Origin: Chytriomyces cf. hyalinus JEL632 | Taxonomy: Eukaryota; Chytridiomycota; Chytridiomycetes; Chytridiales; Chytriomycetaceae | Direction of reading: 5' to 3' | Assembly (NCBI GenBank): GCA_025435555.1 | Contig: JAIWWG010000082.1 | Coordinates: 81,529 to 145,528 of the forward strand | Length of the DNA: 64,000 nt | Made by a program: the position numbers and the translations under genes | Part shown: one piece after another, positions 35,462 through 46,678 of the stretch | How the letters are laid out: each line of letters opens with the position of its first letter | Position numbering within the stretch: the stretch's first letter is position 1 | Notes under the pieces: model-generated | The model's database searches: none | What the model was told of the DNA's origin: nothing | Seen by the model: the letters and a program-made list of their open reading frames with translations, nothing else

Positions 35462-35707
35462 ATGCCCATCATTCATTAATTTTTGTTTATTCTGTCGTTT
35501 CGTTGAGACATCGGTCGAGTCGCTGGCTTGGTCCATCCATCCACATAATAAAATCTGGTAGCTATACTGTGATTCACGAGCCGCGGGCGGTGTGTTCCCG
35601 ACGAATGCCAAAAAATTTCCCACTCTCCCCGGTCTTGGGATATATTTTTCTTTTTTATAAAGTAAAAAAACCAACACTAAAACACGATCAAATCTTAACG
35701 TTCCGGA

Positions 35708-36458
35708 ATGGTATCCAACCTTCAAATTCTGATGAGATGCAGCGTTGCTTAAACTGCCTTTTGACCCTTGCCAGTGCGGTATCCTAGCTCTCATTCTCGC
35801 GGATCCAAACTCTGCCGCCAGCGCTGAACTCTATGAGGGTCTTGGTATCCTGCAACACCGTGGACAGGTAAACACCCCCACCACCCCCCAAGTCTGGAAA
35901 AGCATCATTCCACCGATCTCGCATCTTTGGGAGGAAAGCTTATTCCCCAATTGCATTCTTCGCCCGCACAGGACGCAGCTGGAATCATCACCTGTGGACA
36001 GAAAGGCCGTCTGTACCAGAGCAAAGCAAACGGAATGGTCCGAGACGTTTTCAGCAAGAACCAATTGCTGAATTTGGTTGGTTCGATGGGAGTTGGGCAT
36101 GGTAAAAGACAACTCTGCTGTCCGGGTTTGTTTAAGTTTTTCTTGGAGTCGTTGACGGGTATCAAACTTTTGTTTAGTGAGGTATCCAACTGCCGGGACT
36201 TCTTCAACTTCGGAGGCGCAGCCGTTTTATGTCAATAGTCCGTATGGAATCGTTGTTGCTCATGTAAAAATGTTTTTTGAGGTTTTTTTTATTTTTTTTT
36301 GACATCTTTTTCCGCAGAATGGAAACCTGACCAACACCAAAGAGTTGCGAAACTTTGTGGATAACGAGGCGCATAGACATGTGAACACGGAATCAGACTC
36401 GGAACTGCTTTTGAATGTGTTTGCGCATTATCTGCAGGAGACTGGAAAAGTTCGGTTC

Positions 36459-36489
<31 letters not shown>

Positions 36490-38133
36490 TGGTCAACATT
36501 TCGAATGGGATGTGCTGATGTGTTGTGTGTCTTGTATTCGAAAAATCAGTGTCAACGAAGATGATATCTTCAAGGCGTTGACGCAAGTTTACAAAAAATG
36601 CATTGGAGGTTATGCTGTCACTGCGATGATTGCTGGTTTGGTTTTTTTTATGGTTTTGTTTTTTTCGGGACCTGGGTTGGCTGGGTTTGCTTACTGTTAC
36701 CTTTTTTTGCTTGAACCATGGGAATTTGTTGGATAGGCTTTGGGCTCATTGCTTTCAGGGTGAGTTTCTGTGGGCACGCATAATTTTTTTTTAATACCCA
36801 ATGTTACGATGAGGTTCTTACAATTTTTTTTTTTTTTTTTCGGTTTTAACAAAAGGACCCGCACGGAATTCGCCCGCTCATTTACGGAGAGCGCAAAACG
36901 CATTATGGAACAGACTACATGGTTTCCTCAGAGAGCGTTGTTCTCGATGCGCTTGGCTTTACAAACTTTGTTGATGTCAAACCTGGTGAAGCGATTATCA
37001 TTACCAACAAGTCTGTCACCAAGAGGCAGTGTGTTGAACCTAGAGAGTTTGCGCCGTGTATTTTCGAGTATGTCTGTGAGTTGGCGTTTTTTTTTCTATG
37101 GAATCTTTTTCTTTGGGGCGGGAATCCTGATATTGGTGTTGCTTGTTGGGAACACAGACTTTGCTCGTCCTGATTCCATTATGGACGGTGTTTCGGTATA
37201 CAAGGCGCGGTTGGCGATGGGAGAGGCTTTGGCTGACCAAGTGACTAAAAAGCTGGGCAGAAACTTGGACATTGATGTGGTTATTCCCGTGAGTCTTCTT
37301 TTTCTTGTGGCTCATTTTTTTGGGATGGTTGATGGATGTCATTGAGTTACTAATGGATTGGTTTACTATTCTTCAGGTACCTGACACGAGTCGTTCCGCA
37401 GCTTTACAAGTTTCATACAGGCTGAATATCTTGTACCGTGAAGGATTCATCAAAAACAGATACATTGGCAGAACTTTCATCATGCCAGGCCAGTCGTTAC
37501 GGTTCGTGTTCCCGGAATATCTATCGCAAGGCATCTCTCTCAACCGGTTTTTTTTATTACGCAGAGAAAAGTCAGTTCGTCGCAAGTTGAACCCAATGCA
37601 GCCCGAATTTGCTGGAAAAAATGTTTTGATTGTCGATGGTGAGTTGCGAGAATACTGCTGTTTCGAAAGGGAAAAAATCTGAGCGTTCTTTCTTGTTTGA
37701 AACTATTCTGTTAGACTCGATCGTGCGTGGAACAACATCACGCGAGATTATCCAAATGGCACGTGATGCAGGGGCCAAAAAAGTATACTTTGCATCATGC
37801 GCACCCCCCCTTCGTTTCCCCAACGTATACGGAATCGACATGCCCACGCGCACGGAGCTGATAGCATACAACCGAACAGAAGAAGAGATTGCGGAAGAAC
37901 TAGGCGCAGATCATGTGATTTTCCAAAACCTGGAAGACCTTGTCAAATCCGTCAGCAAATTCAACCCTGCACTGAAAGCGTTTGATGTGTCTGTGTTTAC
38001 TGGGTCGTATGTGACTGGGGATGTGGATGAATCGTATTTGGTGGATTTGGAGCAGTCTAGAAACGGAACGCTTAAAAAGATGGCGAGTACTGGGGAAGTG
38101 ATTGGGCTGCACAATGCGCATACGTTCAAGTAA
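35708..38133 (+). CDS. ADE4: Amidophosphoribosyltransferase (purine step 1)
   Basis: Catalyses PRPP + glutamine to phosphoribosylamine, the committed step of purine synthesis. The best start is the ATG at 35708-35710 followed at once by GT: exon 1 is the start codon alone. A 64-bp intron then joins to [11 protein letters not shown]. This places Cys2 as the N-terminal nucleophile after Met removal, as the Ntn-amidotransferase fold requires. Later segments: [39 protein letters not shown], the PRPP-site [14 protein letters not shown] and [15 protein letters not shown], and [22 protein letters not shown] at 38131-38133. At least ten introns, one holding 28 consecutive T (36463-36490). All catalytic motifs are intact. 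Confidence 0.93.
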
Positions 38134-38663
38134 GGGGGGATGTGATGATGTTTTTTCTGGGGAATGTGTGCGTGTGTTCGTGTGTGTGTTTGGGAGACGT
38201 GGGTGGGGGAAATGATTTTATGCTGATGGTGCGTCGTGTTTTTTGTCTTTCCCATGTCGTTTTTCTTTATTTTTGACCTAGCGTGAACTCGCGAATAAAG
38301 CTTGTGGGGAATAAGTTGCTGTGAAATACTGAGCTTGTCGTTGGAATATGTGAGTGTGCTGTAAACGTTAGCATTCAATGAAAAAATAAAATGCAAATTG
38401 AGGTGATTAAAAGTAACATAGATTGGCACTCAATTGTGCGGACTTGGTCCACGAGCGTACGTTTGGAGCCACGCGTCAGCGAGCAGCACGCGTGTATCGG
38501 ACGCGACGTATGCCGGCCATGCAGTTCTGTTCCTGATTGCACATCGTGTTGTGCCATATGCTCCAATATGAAATAAAATCTAGTTCAACTCCATCGATCC
38601 CAAATCTCATCACCAGTGGCTGTGAGTGGCTTTTGGGTGATGGATTTGGGGGTGGACGGGCCC
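38134..38663. other. Intergenic, no gene supported
   Basis: Contains the ADE4 3' region (AATAAA at about 38294 and 38385) and GT-rich sequence. A 60-codon ORF on each strand (38391-38576) lacks supporting features. Confidence 0.5.
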
Positions 38664-38669
38664 TATAAA
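38664..38669 (+). promoter_or_regulatory. TATA box of the secreted-protein pseudogene
   Basis: TATAAA in a GC-rich setting (ccctataaagcc), about 45 bp upstream of where the lost start codon would lie. It is the equivalent of the TATTTAAA before the intact paralogue at 40026. Confidence 0.6.
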
Positions 38670-38707
38670 GCCGAGGAACTCAACGTACCAAAAAACAACC
38701 AGTACAC

Positions 38708-39305
38708 TTGTCTCCCTTGACCCTTATCTCCGCTTGTCTCGTCGCGTTTCTGGCTCCCGTTTCCTGCGCGCAGCAGGCCCGAACCAAATTGGAACCGTCA
38801 ATGTCCTTACCTTCAATGACCAGCAGGGAAACACTGTTGGCAAGTTTTCCTTGTACCAAGATTTCGACTGGTACGGCTACGACGTGGGAGAGCCCAACAA
38901 GCCAAGACTGCGTTGCAGCTGCGTCCAACAACAACCAGCGCTTCGTTACGTTTGTCGACGGAATCGGTGGTCAACGCAGATGCTACATTAAGGCATCATG
39001 TCAAAACAACGAGGTAACTCTTGTGTTCCCGCGTGGAGAGGACATGATTCCAGGCTCCGATTTGAACTGCGACAAGAACTTTAACGTGTACGATCCTCGC
39101 TCGGGTGGGCAAGTTTCTCAGCCAGTGAGTGACGCGAGAGCGTGCGAGCAGTATTGCCGGAACAATGCTGGAACCTTTTGCGTGGCTGCCGCGTACTTTA
39201 ACAGGGTCTGTTACCCAAAGATCCCAACGTTCAGTCCCCCGGGTCAGCAGGATCCAAACAGGCCACCTGTCAGCTAATACGCGGGTGTGATTCACACTCA
39301 AAAGC
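38708..39305 (+). pseudogene. Secreted cysteine-rich protein, decayed tandem copy
   Basis: Paralogue of the intact gene at 40026. Matching segments lie in different frames. A signal-like stretch (LISACLVAFLAPVSCA) is in one frame; GPNQIGTVNVLTFNDQQGN and YQDFDWYGYD are in a second. Then NNNQRFVTFVDGIGGQRRCY through CVAAAYFNRVCYPKIP returns to the first. Lesions: no ATG at the expected start (TTG at 38708), a frame change near 38762, a second near 38905 where the sequence is also shorter than its paralogue, and TAA at 39276-39278 where the paralogue has codons for FY. The TATA box remains. Sequence errors are an alternative but four independent lesions make decay more likely. Confidence 0.75.
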
Positions 39306-39309
39306 GATG

Positions 39310-39957
39310 GTGAACAACTGTGATCTGGTATAAGTGAGAGATGTATGTGAGTTTTGGGTGCGTCATTGATTTGATTGGTACCATCTTTGTGTACAAGAGT
39401 TGGGGCACGCGACGACCTTGGGTCAGGTTGCGGTGTGCGCAGCGCACTTTCAGCGACACTTTCGGAGTATCGATGTCTGCAGTTACACACTTGGTCTTGT
39501 GATCAAATAACGTTCGACAGCGTAATTTAAGTGTACCTGATAATGATCTTTGTTGACACCGCGTCGCAGGCACGAGCAACGGGGACTACGAGGCATCCTG
39601 CGAGGCATCCGCCCCACAGCAGAATCGATCATCCCTCCAGCCGTCCAGTTTGCCTCGGTTTGAGAGCAGCGAGGAGCGCCACTGACTGTTTTAAAAGTGT
39701 TCAACTCCCGATCGTTTGCAAGAAAAATTGTGTTCCTTCTCAGATTAATTTAAAGTTAATTAGCGCAGACGCGACCTGACATGTGCGGACTTGCGCGCAT
39801 TCTGCGGCTGCTTCCCTTCCATGGCTACCCTTCCCCTTTACCCTTCTGTCCCCCACATCCACGCGCTGACTCAAAAGCTGACAGCAACTCTGATAAACGC
39901 AGTCCCACATTTTTTTAAATGCTTCGGGAGGCTGGCTGTGGCTGGCGCCTTTTTGGG
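39310..39957. other. Intergenic, upstream region of the secreted-protein gene
   Basis: No gene seen. Short overlapping ORFs on both strands show no recognisable protein features. The stretch holds the promoter of the downstream gene. Confidence 0.5.
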
Positions 39958-39965
39958 TATTTAAA
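39958..39965 (+). promoter_or_regulatory. TATA box of the secreted cysteine-rich protein gene
   Basis: TATTTAAA about 60 bp upstream of the ATG at 40026, followed by a C/T and A-rich leader (ctctttcacag, then aacacacaacaaaaac). This is typical of a strongly expressed fungal gene. Confidence 0.6.
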
Positions 39966-40025
39966 CAAGGCCCCTTTCGACTCTCTTTCACAGAAAAACT
40001 CAACACACAACAAAAACAAAGTAAA

Positions 40026-40643
40026 ATGCAATTTCTCTCCCTTGCCTCAGCCTGCATCGCCCTCGCCGCCAGCCTCGTTCAAGCGGCCGGCCCCGCCCAG
40101 ATCGGTAACGTACAAGTCCAAGACTTCACCGACACCCAAGGCAACTTTATCGCAAAAGTCACCATGTACCAGGACTTTGACTGGTTCGGCTACGACTCTG
40201 GCGTTGAGCCCTTTTACTTTGTAAACCCTCAAGACTGCTACCGCGCCGCCTACAACAACAACCAGCGCTTCTTTACGCTCGTTGATGGAATCGGGGGTCA
40301 ACGCAGATGCTACGTCAAGGGCCCACGCCCAGCCAACGGAGTCACGCTTGTCTTTCCCCGCGGAGAAGCCAGCATCCCAAACTGGGACTTTAACGACCAA
40401 GGAAACCAGTTCAACGTGTTTGACCAAAACAATGGTGCACAAATCTCCAAACCTGTTGGTGATGCCATTGCCTGTGAACGCTACTGTCAAGAAAATGCTG
40501 GTAGCTTCTGTGCCGCTGCCGCCTTCTTTAACGGTGTCTGCTACCCCAAAATTCCAAAGTATTCTCCAGAAAGACAACTCAACCCAAACAATGCCCCAGT
40601 CACCTTTTACGCCGGCATCATTCACCGTCAAAAGGGATTTTAG
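40026..40643 (+). CDS. Secreted cysteine-rich protein of unknown function
   Basis: Intronless, 205 aa. A clear signal peptide (MQFLSLASACIALAASLVQA, cleavage near AAG) marks it for secretion. The mature part has conserved-looking blocks: QDFDWFGYDSG, DCYRAAYNNNQRFFTLVDG, GGQRRCYVKG, ACERYCQENAGSFCAAAAFF and GVCYPKIP. About six cysteines in the C-terminal half could form disulfides. Codon use is strongly C-ending, and the TATA box and A-rich leader suggest high expression. The tandem upstream copy is a pseudogene. Family not recognised. The block FTLVDGIGGQRRCY is identical or nearly so between copies, so it is probably the functional core. Confidence 0.75.
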   Translation: MQFLSLASACIALAASLVQAAGPAQIGNVQVQDFTDTQGNFIAKVTMYQDFDWFGYDSGVEPFYFVNPQDCYRAAYNNNQRFFTLVDGIGGQRRCYVKGPRPANGVTLVFPRGEASIPNWDFNDQGNQFNVFDQNNGAQISKPVGDAIACERYCQENAGSFCAAAAFFNGVCYPKIPKYSPERQLNPNNAPVTFYAGIIHRQKGF

Positions 40644-40649
40644 AATACT

Positions 40650-41124
40650 ACCAAAACTGCCACGAATGAATAAAAAGAAGTTGTGTTAACCTGAGTCGCC
40701 AGCCAAAATATTCTTTCACTTGACCAATTATTTATATGAATGCATGTTGTATCCATGTCATTCAAAGACCCCCCACTGTTTCATCATCCCCTACCATTCA
40801 CTGGCAGCAGGTCATTTGAATCAAATTTTTGGTAGCCTCCACACTGATTGACATGCAGAGAGCCCTTCATGATAGGAGACAGTGTATGCAAATGGTACAT
40901 GGGGATCGTGGGAGACTATGCATGCGTACATGCTTCTAGATTCGACCCGATGACTCCAGCAGGCAGAGCTTAGTGCATAGGTGGTGACCGACTTGGCACC
41001 CTGGTTCTATAGTAGCAAACAGACAAAGACGCTGATTGTGAGGGCAAACTAACTTTTCATACGGTATGTTACGGAGGAGGAATCATCGAACGCACGATAA
41101 ACAGAAAACAGAAACGACTTTGGC
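40650..41124. other. Intergenic, no gene supported
   Basis: Contains the 3' end of the secreted-protein gene (AATAAA at about 40669). Past 40700 no open frame with protein-like features was found on either strand. Confidence 0.5.
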
Positions 41125-41130
41125 AAAAAT

Positions 41131-41202
41131 GGTCTCCGCGAGGTTCGAACTCGCGACCTTGTCCGTGTGAAGGACACGTGATAACCACTACACTAGGAGA
41201 CC
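41131..41202 (-). tRNA. tRNA-Val(CAC)
   Basis: The minus strand folds as a 72-nt cloverleaf. The acceptor is GGTCTCC/GGAGACC. The anticodon stem TGTCC/GGACA has loop TTCACAC (anticodon CAC, valine GTG). The T arm contains GTTCGAAC (B box) and the D arm TAGTGTAGTGG (A box). No intron. A run of five T follows on the coding strand (41125-41129), serving as Pol III terminator. An identical copy lies at 63026-63097. The retrotransposon stack begins 8 bp upstream of the mature 5' end. Confidence 0.95.
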
Positions 41203-41205
41203 TGT

Positions 41206-41210
41206 TCAAC
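41206..41210. repeat. Target-site duplication TCAAC (left)
   Basis: The 5 bp immediately left of element 1. The same word follows element 1 (46674-46678) and element 2 (51928-51932). Confidence 0.8.
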
Positions 41211-41487
41211 TGATAGGGAATTGACCAAGAGCTGCGGCGTGGCTACGTGATCAATTTAAGGAGTTTGGATTGAGTTGGAGAGTGCTAAGAACAGAGAGAA
41301 GATTGAGAGGAGACTGATCTTTATTGAAGTGATAACGTGCGCTTTAAATAGCGTTACTGAATAAAGAGGAAAGAAATGATTGGTGATGAGGCATTGTGGA
41401 GGTGATGTCATTGTGTACGGTCAAGAAAAAGAGTGTCCATTGTTCTCAATTAGAGACGCGTGACGGAATCGAGTTGATTACGTAACA
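41211..41487 (-). repeat. LTR of element 1 (3' in element orientation)
   Basis: 277 bp, TG...CA in either reading. It contains tttaaatag (TATA-like) and an AATAAAG signal on the element strand complement. The pol frame ends inside it. Confidence 0.9.
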
Positions 41488-44400
41488 CCCGCCTCCAAGA
41501 GCGTACGCGATGAAAAAGGCAGTGAACTGGGTGGAGGTTTATCTTGTTGGATTTGACGGAGTAATTCTGGCGTAGCATTCAACCAACAGTTGAACACTGG
41601 ATGATGATCCTTCCATTGCACAAGTACTTGTCGTTGACCTTCAAGAGTGCGGGAAGAAAGGACCTTGTCGATAGCCCGAACGGCAATAGACTGATGTTCA
41701 AGAGGATGCTTAGCAGCGTCAAAGAAGTAAGGTTTGAGTTTTTCAGGATGGAAGACAGGGTGAATTCCCCAATCTCGTGGTAAGTCAAGCTTGCATGACG
41801 GGGCTGCTCCGACTAGTTCGATGATTCGGTAAGGTCCGGAGTATTGTTCTGAACGTTTGTTGGTTTGGCGGTAACGAAGGTTGGGAGGTTTGAATTCCTT
41901 GGCGGATATAAGAACGAGGTCTCCGACTTGGAATGGTGAACGAAGGCGTTTTCGGTTTGCAATTGCAGCGTACTTGTCTTGTGAATCGCGAATTCGATCC
42001 TTGACGACTTGGTACTCAGCCCGAACGTCCTTGATGGTTAACGGGGCAGAGAAGGGTATGTCAATATTGATCATAGAGCGAGGATGTCGTCCGTATTCGA
42101 GGTAGAAAGGTGTGTAGCCAGTACTTGAGTTGACAGTGTCGTTGATACCAAACTCAATCTTGGGCAAATGCTCATCCCAGTTGTCTTGGTAAGGGGCGAC
42201 AAAATGTCGGAGGGCTTGGAGGACCCAGTCGTTCTTTTGTTCAGTTTGGCCGTCAGTTTGTGGATGCGAGGAGGTAGAGATGGTGAGCTTTATCTTGAGG
42301 GAGTTGCAGAGTTCTTGCCAGAAGTTGGAGGTGAACTTGACGTCGCGGTCAGAGATGAAGTGGACTGGAATGCCGTGGTGAGGGAAGATGTGTAACTCAA
42401 ACAGGTTGGCAATGTCGCGTGCAGTAGAGGTGGTGTGGCATGGGATGAGTCTTGTGCGTTTAGTTCCAGAGTCGACGACTACCATAAGAGAATCGTATCC
42501 AGACTTGGTGAGTGGGAGCTTGGTCATGAAGTCCATTGAGCAGGTGTGCCATGGATAAGGTGGGACATCGTGAGGCTGGAGGAGTCCGTATGGAGCGTGA
42601 CAAGCTACCTTGAGGCGTTGGCAGTTGTCACAGTTTTGGCAAAGGCGCTGGACGTCGCTGTGAAGCTTGGGCCAGTGGAAGTAGCGAGTGAGTCGTTCTG
42701 AGGTACGTTCCCAGTTGTTGTGGATGGCTGGACCGTAAGAGTGAGCTTTTTCAAGAAGTGAGTCACGGAGAGGGGCTGGGACGTAGAGACGGGCGTGAGT
42801 CTTGTCAACGTAGTGGAGGAGTCCATCTCGTAGGCGGTAACGTGCTATCTGAGAGACTAGGTGCTTGGGAGCTTTGGATGGGTCGTTATCGAATGTGTCT
42901 GGATTCAGTGGATCAACAAGGTATTGTGTGATTTCTAGGAACTGAGGGTCGGTAGTGTTCATGTCCTTGATGTCGGCCGTGAGGTCATCAGTGATTGTCA
43001 AGGAGGTTGTATTGAGGAGAAGGTATGATTCTGGTACTTGGAGGATGGTGTGGACAGAGTTCTTGTAGGTGTTGACTTGAACAGATGCATCTGTAGCGAA
43101 GCGGCGCCTTGACAGTGCGTCAGCAATGGTATTCCACTCCCCCGGTGTCCACTGAATCTGGAAATCGTAGGCGAGAAGGTCAGCGAGCCAACGGTGATGG
43201 ACGGGGCGGAGCTTGGGTTGCGTGAGAATGTGGCGGAGGGACTGGTGGTCTGTGAAGGCGAGGACGTTGTTTCCGAGGAGGTACTGACGGTAGTATCTGA
43301 TACATTCGACGAGGGCGAGGATTTCACCCATGTAGGGATGATAACGAGTTTCTTCTGGCTTGAGTTTGCGGGAGTAGTAGGCGATGGGCTGATCGATGCC
43401 ATTGGAGTCAGGCTGAGCAATGTATCCCCCAACAGCGCGGGCGGACCAGTCAGTGTACAGGTGGACAGGAAGTTCTGGATTGAAGATGGCGAGCATGGCT
43501 GGGGATGAGAGGAGAGTCTTGATTTCGCGGAAGTGATGACGCGCTGTGTCATTCCATTTGTCGGTAAAGGAGGTTGTCTTGTGGTCTCGTAGGAGGTCAG
43601 AGAGAGGCGCGACAAGTGAGGCGTGACTTTTGATGAAGCGATGGACAGTATTGGCAAGGCCGAGGAAGGAGCGGAGTTCTGAGAAAGAGGTAGGTTCCTC
43701 AAAATCTCTGATGGACTGAGTTCTGGAAGGAAGGACAGAGACTGATCCTCTATTGATTTGATAACCGAGATATTCGAGTTGTGTCTGGAAGAAGGAACAC
43801 TTGGAGAGGCGTAGGTGGAGTTTGTGGTTTTGGAGTCGCTGGAGTACCATGTCGACATGGCGGAGATGGTCTTGTTCATTGTCAGAGAAGATGAGGATGT
43901 CGTCGATGTAGACTATGACAAAGACGTCAATGAAGTCTTGGAAGATTGTGCTGAGTGTGGTCTGGAAAACACCTGGAGCGTTGGCGAGGCCAAAGGGCAT
44001 AACAACCCATTCGTAGTGGCCGTATTTAGTGCGGAAGGCAGTTTTGGGGATGTCAGATTCTACAATCCTGATTTGATGGAAACCGGACTTGCAGTCGGCC
44101 TTGGTAAAGAATTTGGCCTTGGAGAGGCGGTCGAGGGATTCTAGGATGTTGGGAAGGGCGGCGCGGTTCTTGACGGTCAGTCTGTTGATGGCGCGGTAGT
44201 CAAATACAAGGCGGAGTTTGTCTTTCTGTTTGACAAAGAAGACAGGAGCGCCAAAGGGCGAGGTGGAAGGTCTGATGCGGTGATGCTTGAGCAGGTAGGT
44301 AAGTTCTTCTTGAAGAGCCTTCAGTTCTGGAGCGCTCATGGGATAGATGGGTCAGTAGGGAGGTTCAGCACTTGCTGTTGGATCGAGGTCAATTTTCATG

Positions 44401-45698
44401 TCAGTAGGTCGGGACGGAGGAAGGCCTTCAAAAGTCGCGAAGACATCTGGGTACTTGGAGACCAGTTCTTGGACGTTAGGAGGGAGGGACTTGCGGACAG
44501 CTTCATCTTTTTCGTCGATCTCGGCTGAGGTAGTGGTGGTTGATACTTCTTGTTCTTCAGGTATTATGGCACCAAGGAAGTCATCAGGCTGTAGGGTTTC
44601 AAGGAGGTTCAGAAATTGGTTGGCAGTAAGGATCTCCGGCGTGGAGCGTGGGGAGCGGCATTTCCAGCTGTGTGGACCAATGCGGACTTGGTTTGTCGGC
44701 CAGTCGATAGAGGGATTGTGGGCGTCAAGCCAGTCCTTTCCGAGGATCAGGTCATACGCGAGTTCAGGAACGGTAGTGAAAGAGCGAGAGTCGCTAAAGG
44801 TAGTGTCATTTATTTTCAGTTTAAGGGTTTCGGTACGCTGGCCCTTAACTATGGATCCATCAGCTAGCTTGATCTTGCAGGCCTGAGGAATGAGAGATTT
44901 ATCTTGGAGGAACGGTAGGTTGGAACGGATGAAACTGGGGTTGGCACCAGAGTCAATGAGGATGGAAACATGATGATCGTTGATGGTTCCTTGGCAGATG
45001 AGGAGGCCAGGAGTGTCAGAATATGGGGCATGGTGTTCAGACTTGACGTGGTACAGGGGGCGCTTGGGACGTGGGACTTGGACAGGAAAAACAGGGACGG
45101 TAACGGCAGTTAGATTGTCAGGTGGATTATCAAAGGGCAAGGCGGAGAAACGATTAGAGTTCGTGATCGCTATCTTCTTCTTCATCTTGGGCTTGAGTTG
45201 CGGCATTGTTAATTCTGGAAGTGGATGGCTTGGCGGAGAGCTGGGCTTGACGGGCACGGAGCTTGGGGCAGTGGTCGGTGTCGTGGTCCTTGGCTTGGCA
45301 GTAGACGCACCAACCTCTGGAGCGGAAGTGGGCTTTCTGTTCTGGGGTGAGATGTGGGTAGGGAGACGTTTGTTGAGTGTTTCCAAGGTCCATAGGGTCG
45401 GATGAGTCGGGGATGGAGTTCTTGAGTGTATGGCCTTGGGCTGGTCGAAAGGACTGTGTGCGTGTGGTGGAGGAAGTTGCGGTATTTTTACGAGTGTCGG
45501 CGGCGGTACGTTTATTGTGGCGGTAGGTGAGATCATCAAGTTTCTCAGCTTCATACTGAAGGTGGTCAAGATTGTCTTCAATAGCAAAAATGGCAGGATT
45601 ACTACGGATGTGGAACTTGAGACCTTGGAGGTATTTGACGCAGAGATGCCTGGCTGGGTAATCGATTCCTGAGGCGGCAATGGCAGAGACAAGTTCAT
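41478..45698 (-). CDS. Element 1 Pol: protease, RT, RNase H, integrase
   Basis: Domains in order: aspartic protease (LIDSGANPSF, about 44960), reverse transcriptase (KLRLVFDYRAIN, VYIDDILIF as the YxDD box), and RNase H (LYTDWSARAVGG; AFTDHQS). Integrase follows with an HHCC zinc finger (HSYGPAIHNNW..HWPKL..C..C) and core residues in VVVDSG, ISDRDVKFTS and GQTEQKND. A chromodomain-like tail (VLSSRTLEGQRQVLVQWKDH..FNCWL) ends at TAA inside the LTR. A single TGA (44352-44354) interrupts the frame just before the RT, where elements 2 and 3 carry CGA. The frame is +1 relative to Gag, as in Ty3, so frameshifting is plausible. Gene order PR-RT-RH-INT is diagnostic of Ty3/gypsy. Confidence 0.88.
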
Positions 45699-46308
45699 TG
45701 AATTTGCAGGAGTAGGTTACTGCTGAGCTGGTTTGTTGGAGGTCCTCCATGGCTTTGATAGCTTGTTTCAAGCTCAGATGAGAACCGAAAGTTCTCTTGA
45801 TCCAGGCGGCGTATTCGTTCCAGGACATATAGAATCATTCTGTTTCGGACAGGCGGCGCCAGTATATGCGTGCGTTACTGCATAGGCCTTCGGAGACAAA
45901 ATGTACGTATGTTGGTTGGTCTTGTTTAGTAATGTGGTCAGTAGATAGAGCGAAACCATGGAGTCTGCAGGTTGAGGATGAGCGATCGAGGTAATCGTCA
46001 AGGTAGTTTTGTATTTCGTGGGCTGGCCTATTTCGATGGTTCCCAGAGAATTCGAGAGGTTTGATTGATGGCATTCTGAAGATAGGTAGTCGACGTTGAG
46101 CTGGGACTGGGGCATTAGATTCGTCCAGGATGGCCTGGTTGATAGTTGGGGCTGGTACTGGTGCTGGAGGGTTGAGAGGTTCGCGTTCACGTAGGGTAGT
46201 TACTTCAGCAAACAGTCTTTGGACAGCTTCAGTCAGTTGGGCCAACTGAGTTTCGTACCGCTGGATGATGTGGTCTTGATTACGGTCATTTGGGGTTTCT
46301 GGGTTCAT
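45154..46308 (-). CDS. Element 1 Gag with CCHC zinc knuckle
   Basis: Starts at the ATG at 46308 (MNPETPNDRNQD). A capsid-like region includes MPSIKPLEFSGNHRNRPAHEI and AYAAWIKRTFGSHLS-type helices. Near the C-terminus is a zinc knuckle CVYCQAKDHDTDHC, spacing C-x2-C-x4-H-x4-C, which binds genomic RNA in packaging. TGA at 45835-45837 interrupts the capsid region. The frame ends DSDHEL, overlapping the start of the pol frame by more than 100 codons. Confidence 0.8.
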
Positions 46309-46396
46309 TATGGACGGCTGGAAGGCAAGTATTTCTTTGGGACTTAGACGGTTGGTTGGATGTTTCTTGGATGGAGGGATTTCCGATGCTACCAAT

Positions 46397-46673
46397 TGAT
46401 AGGGAATTGACCAAGAGCTGCGGCGTGGCTACGTGATCAATTTAAGGAGTTTGGATTGAGTTGGAGAGTGCTAAGAACAGAGAGAAGATTGAGAGGAGAC
46501 TGATCTTTATTGAAGTGATAACGTGCGCTTTAAATAGCGTTACTGAATAAAGAGGAAAGAAACGATTGGTGATGAGGCATTGTGGAGGTGATGTCATTGT
46601 GTACGGTCAAGAAAAAGAGTGTCCATTGTTCTCAATTAGAGACGCGTGACGGAATCGAGTTGATTACGTAACA
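46397..46673 (-). repeat. LTR of element 1 (5' in element orientation)
   Basis: 277 bp, one mismatch to the partner LTR at offset 166. Followed by TCAAC (46674-46678), which is at the same time the left flank of element 2. Confidence 0.9.
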
Positions 46674-46678
46674 TCAAC

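Larger units (their letters stand above)
41211..46673 (-). mobile_element. Ty3/gypsy-type LTR retrotransposon, element 1
   Basis: Complete element on the minus strand, 5463 bp, bounded by 277-bp LTRs (41211-41487 and 46397-46673) and TCAAC duplications. In element orientation the LTR starts TGTTACGTAA and ends TATCA. A primer-binding-like site TGGTAGCATCGG (46394-46383) follows one base pair past the LTR end, and a purine tract ggaggcggg precedes the 3' LTR. The LTRs differ at one position (T41377 versus C46563), so insertion is recent. Gag and Pol lie in different frames and each has one in-frame TGA. It is inserted between the tRNA-Val gene and element 2. Confidence 0.92.

Noticed and set aside
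40047-40631. 194-aa minus-strand ORF opposite the secreted protein
   Set aside because: Same effect of codon bias; the plus strand has signal peptide, TATA box and a paralogue.
42998-43879. 293-aa Ser/Thr-rich minus-strand ORF in element 1
   Set aside because: It is the alternative frame of the pol gene on the same strand; RT and RNase H motifs are in the other frame.
44398-45405. Plus-strand ORFs of 140-160 aa in element 1
   Set aside because: Antisense to protease and Gag, which carry recognisable motifs.
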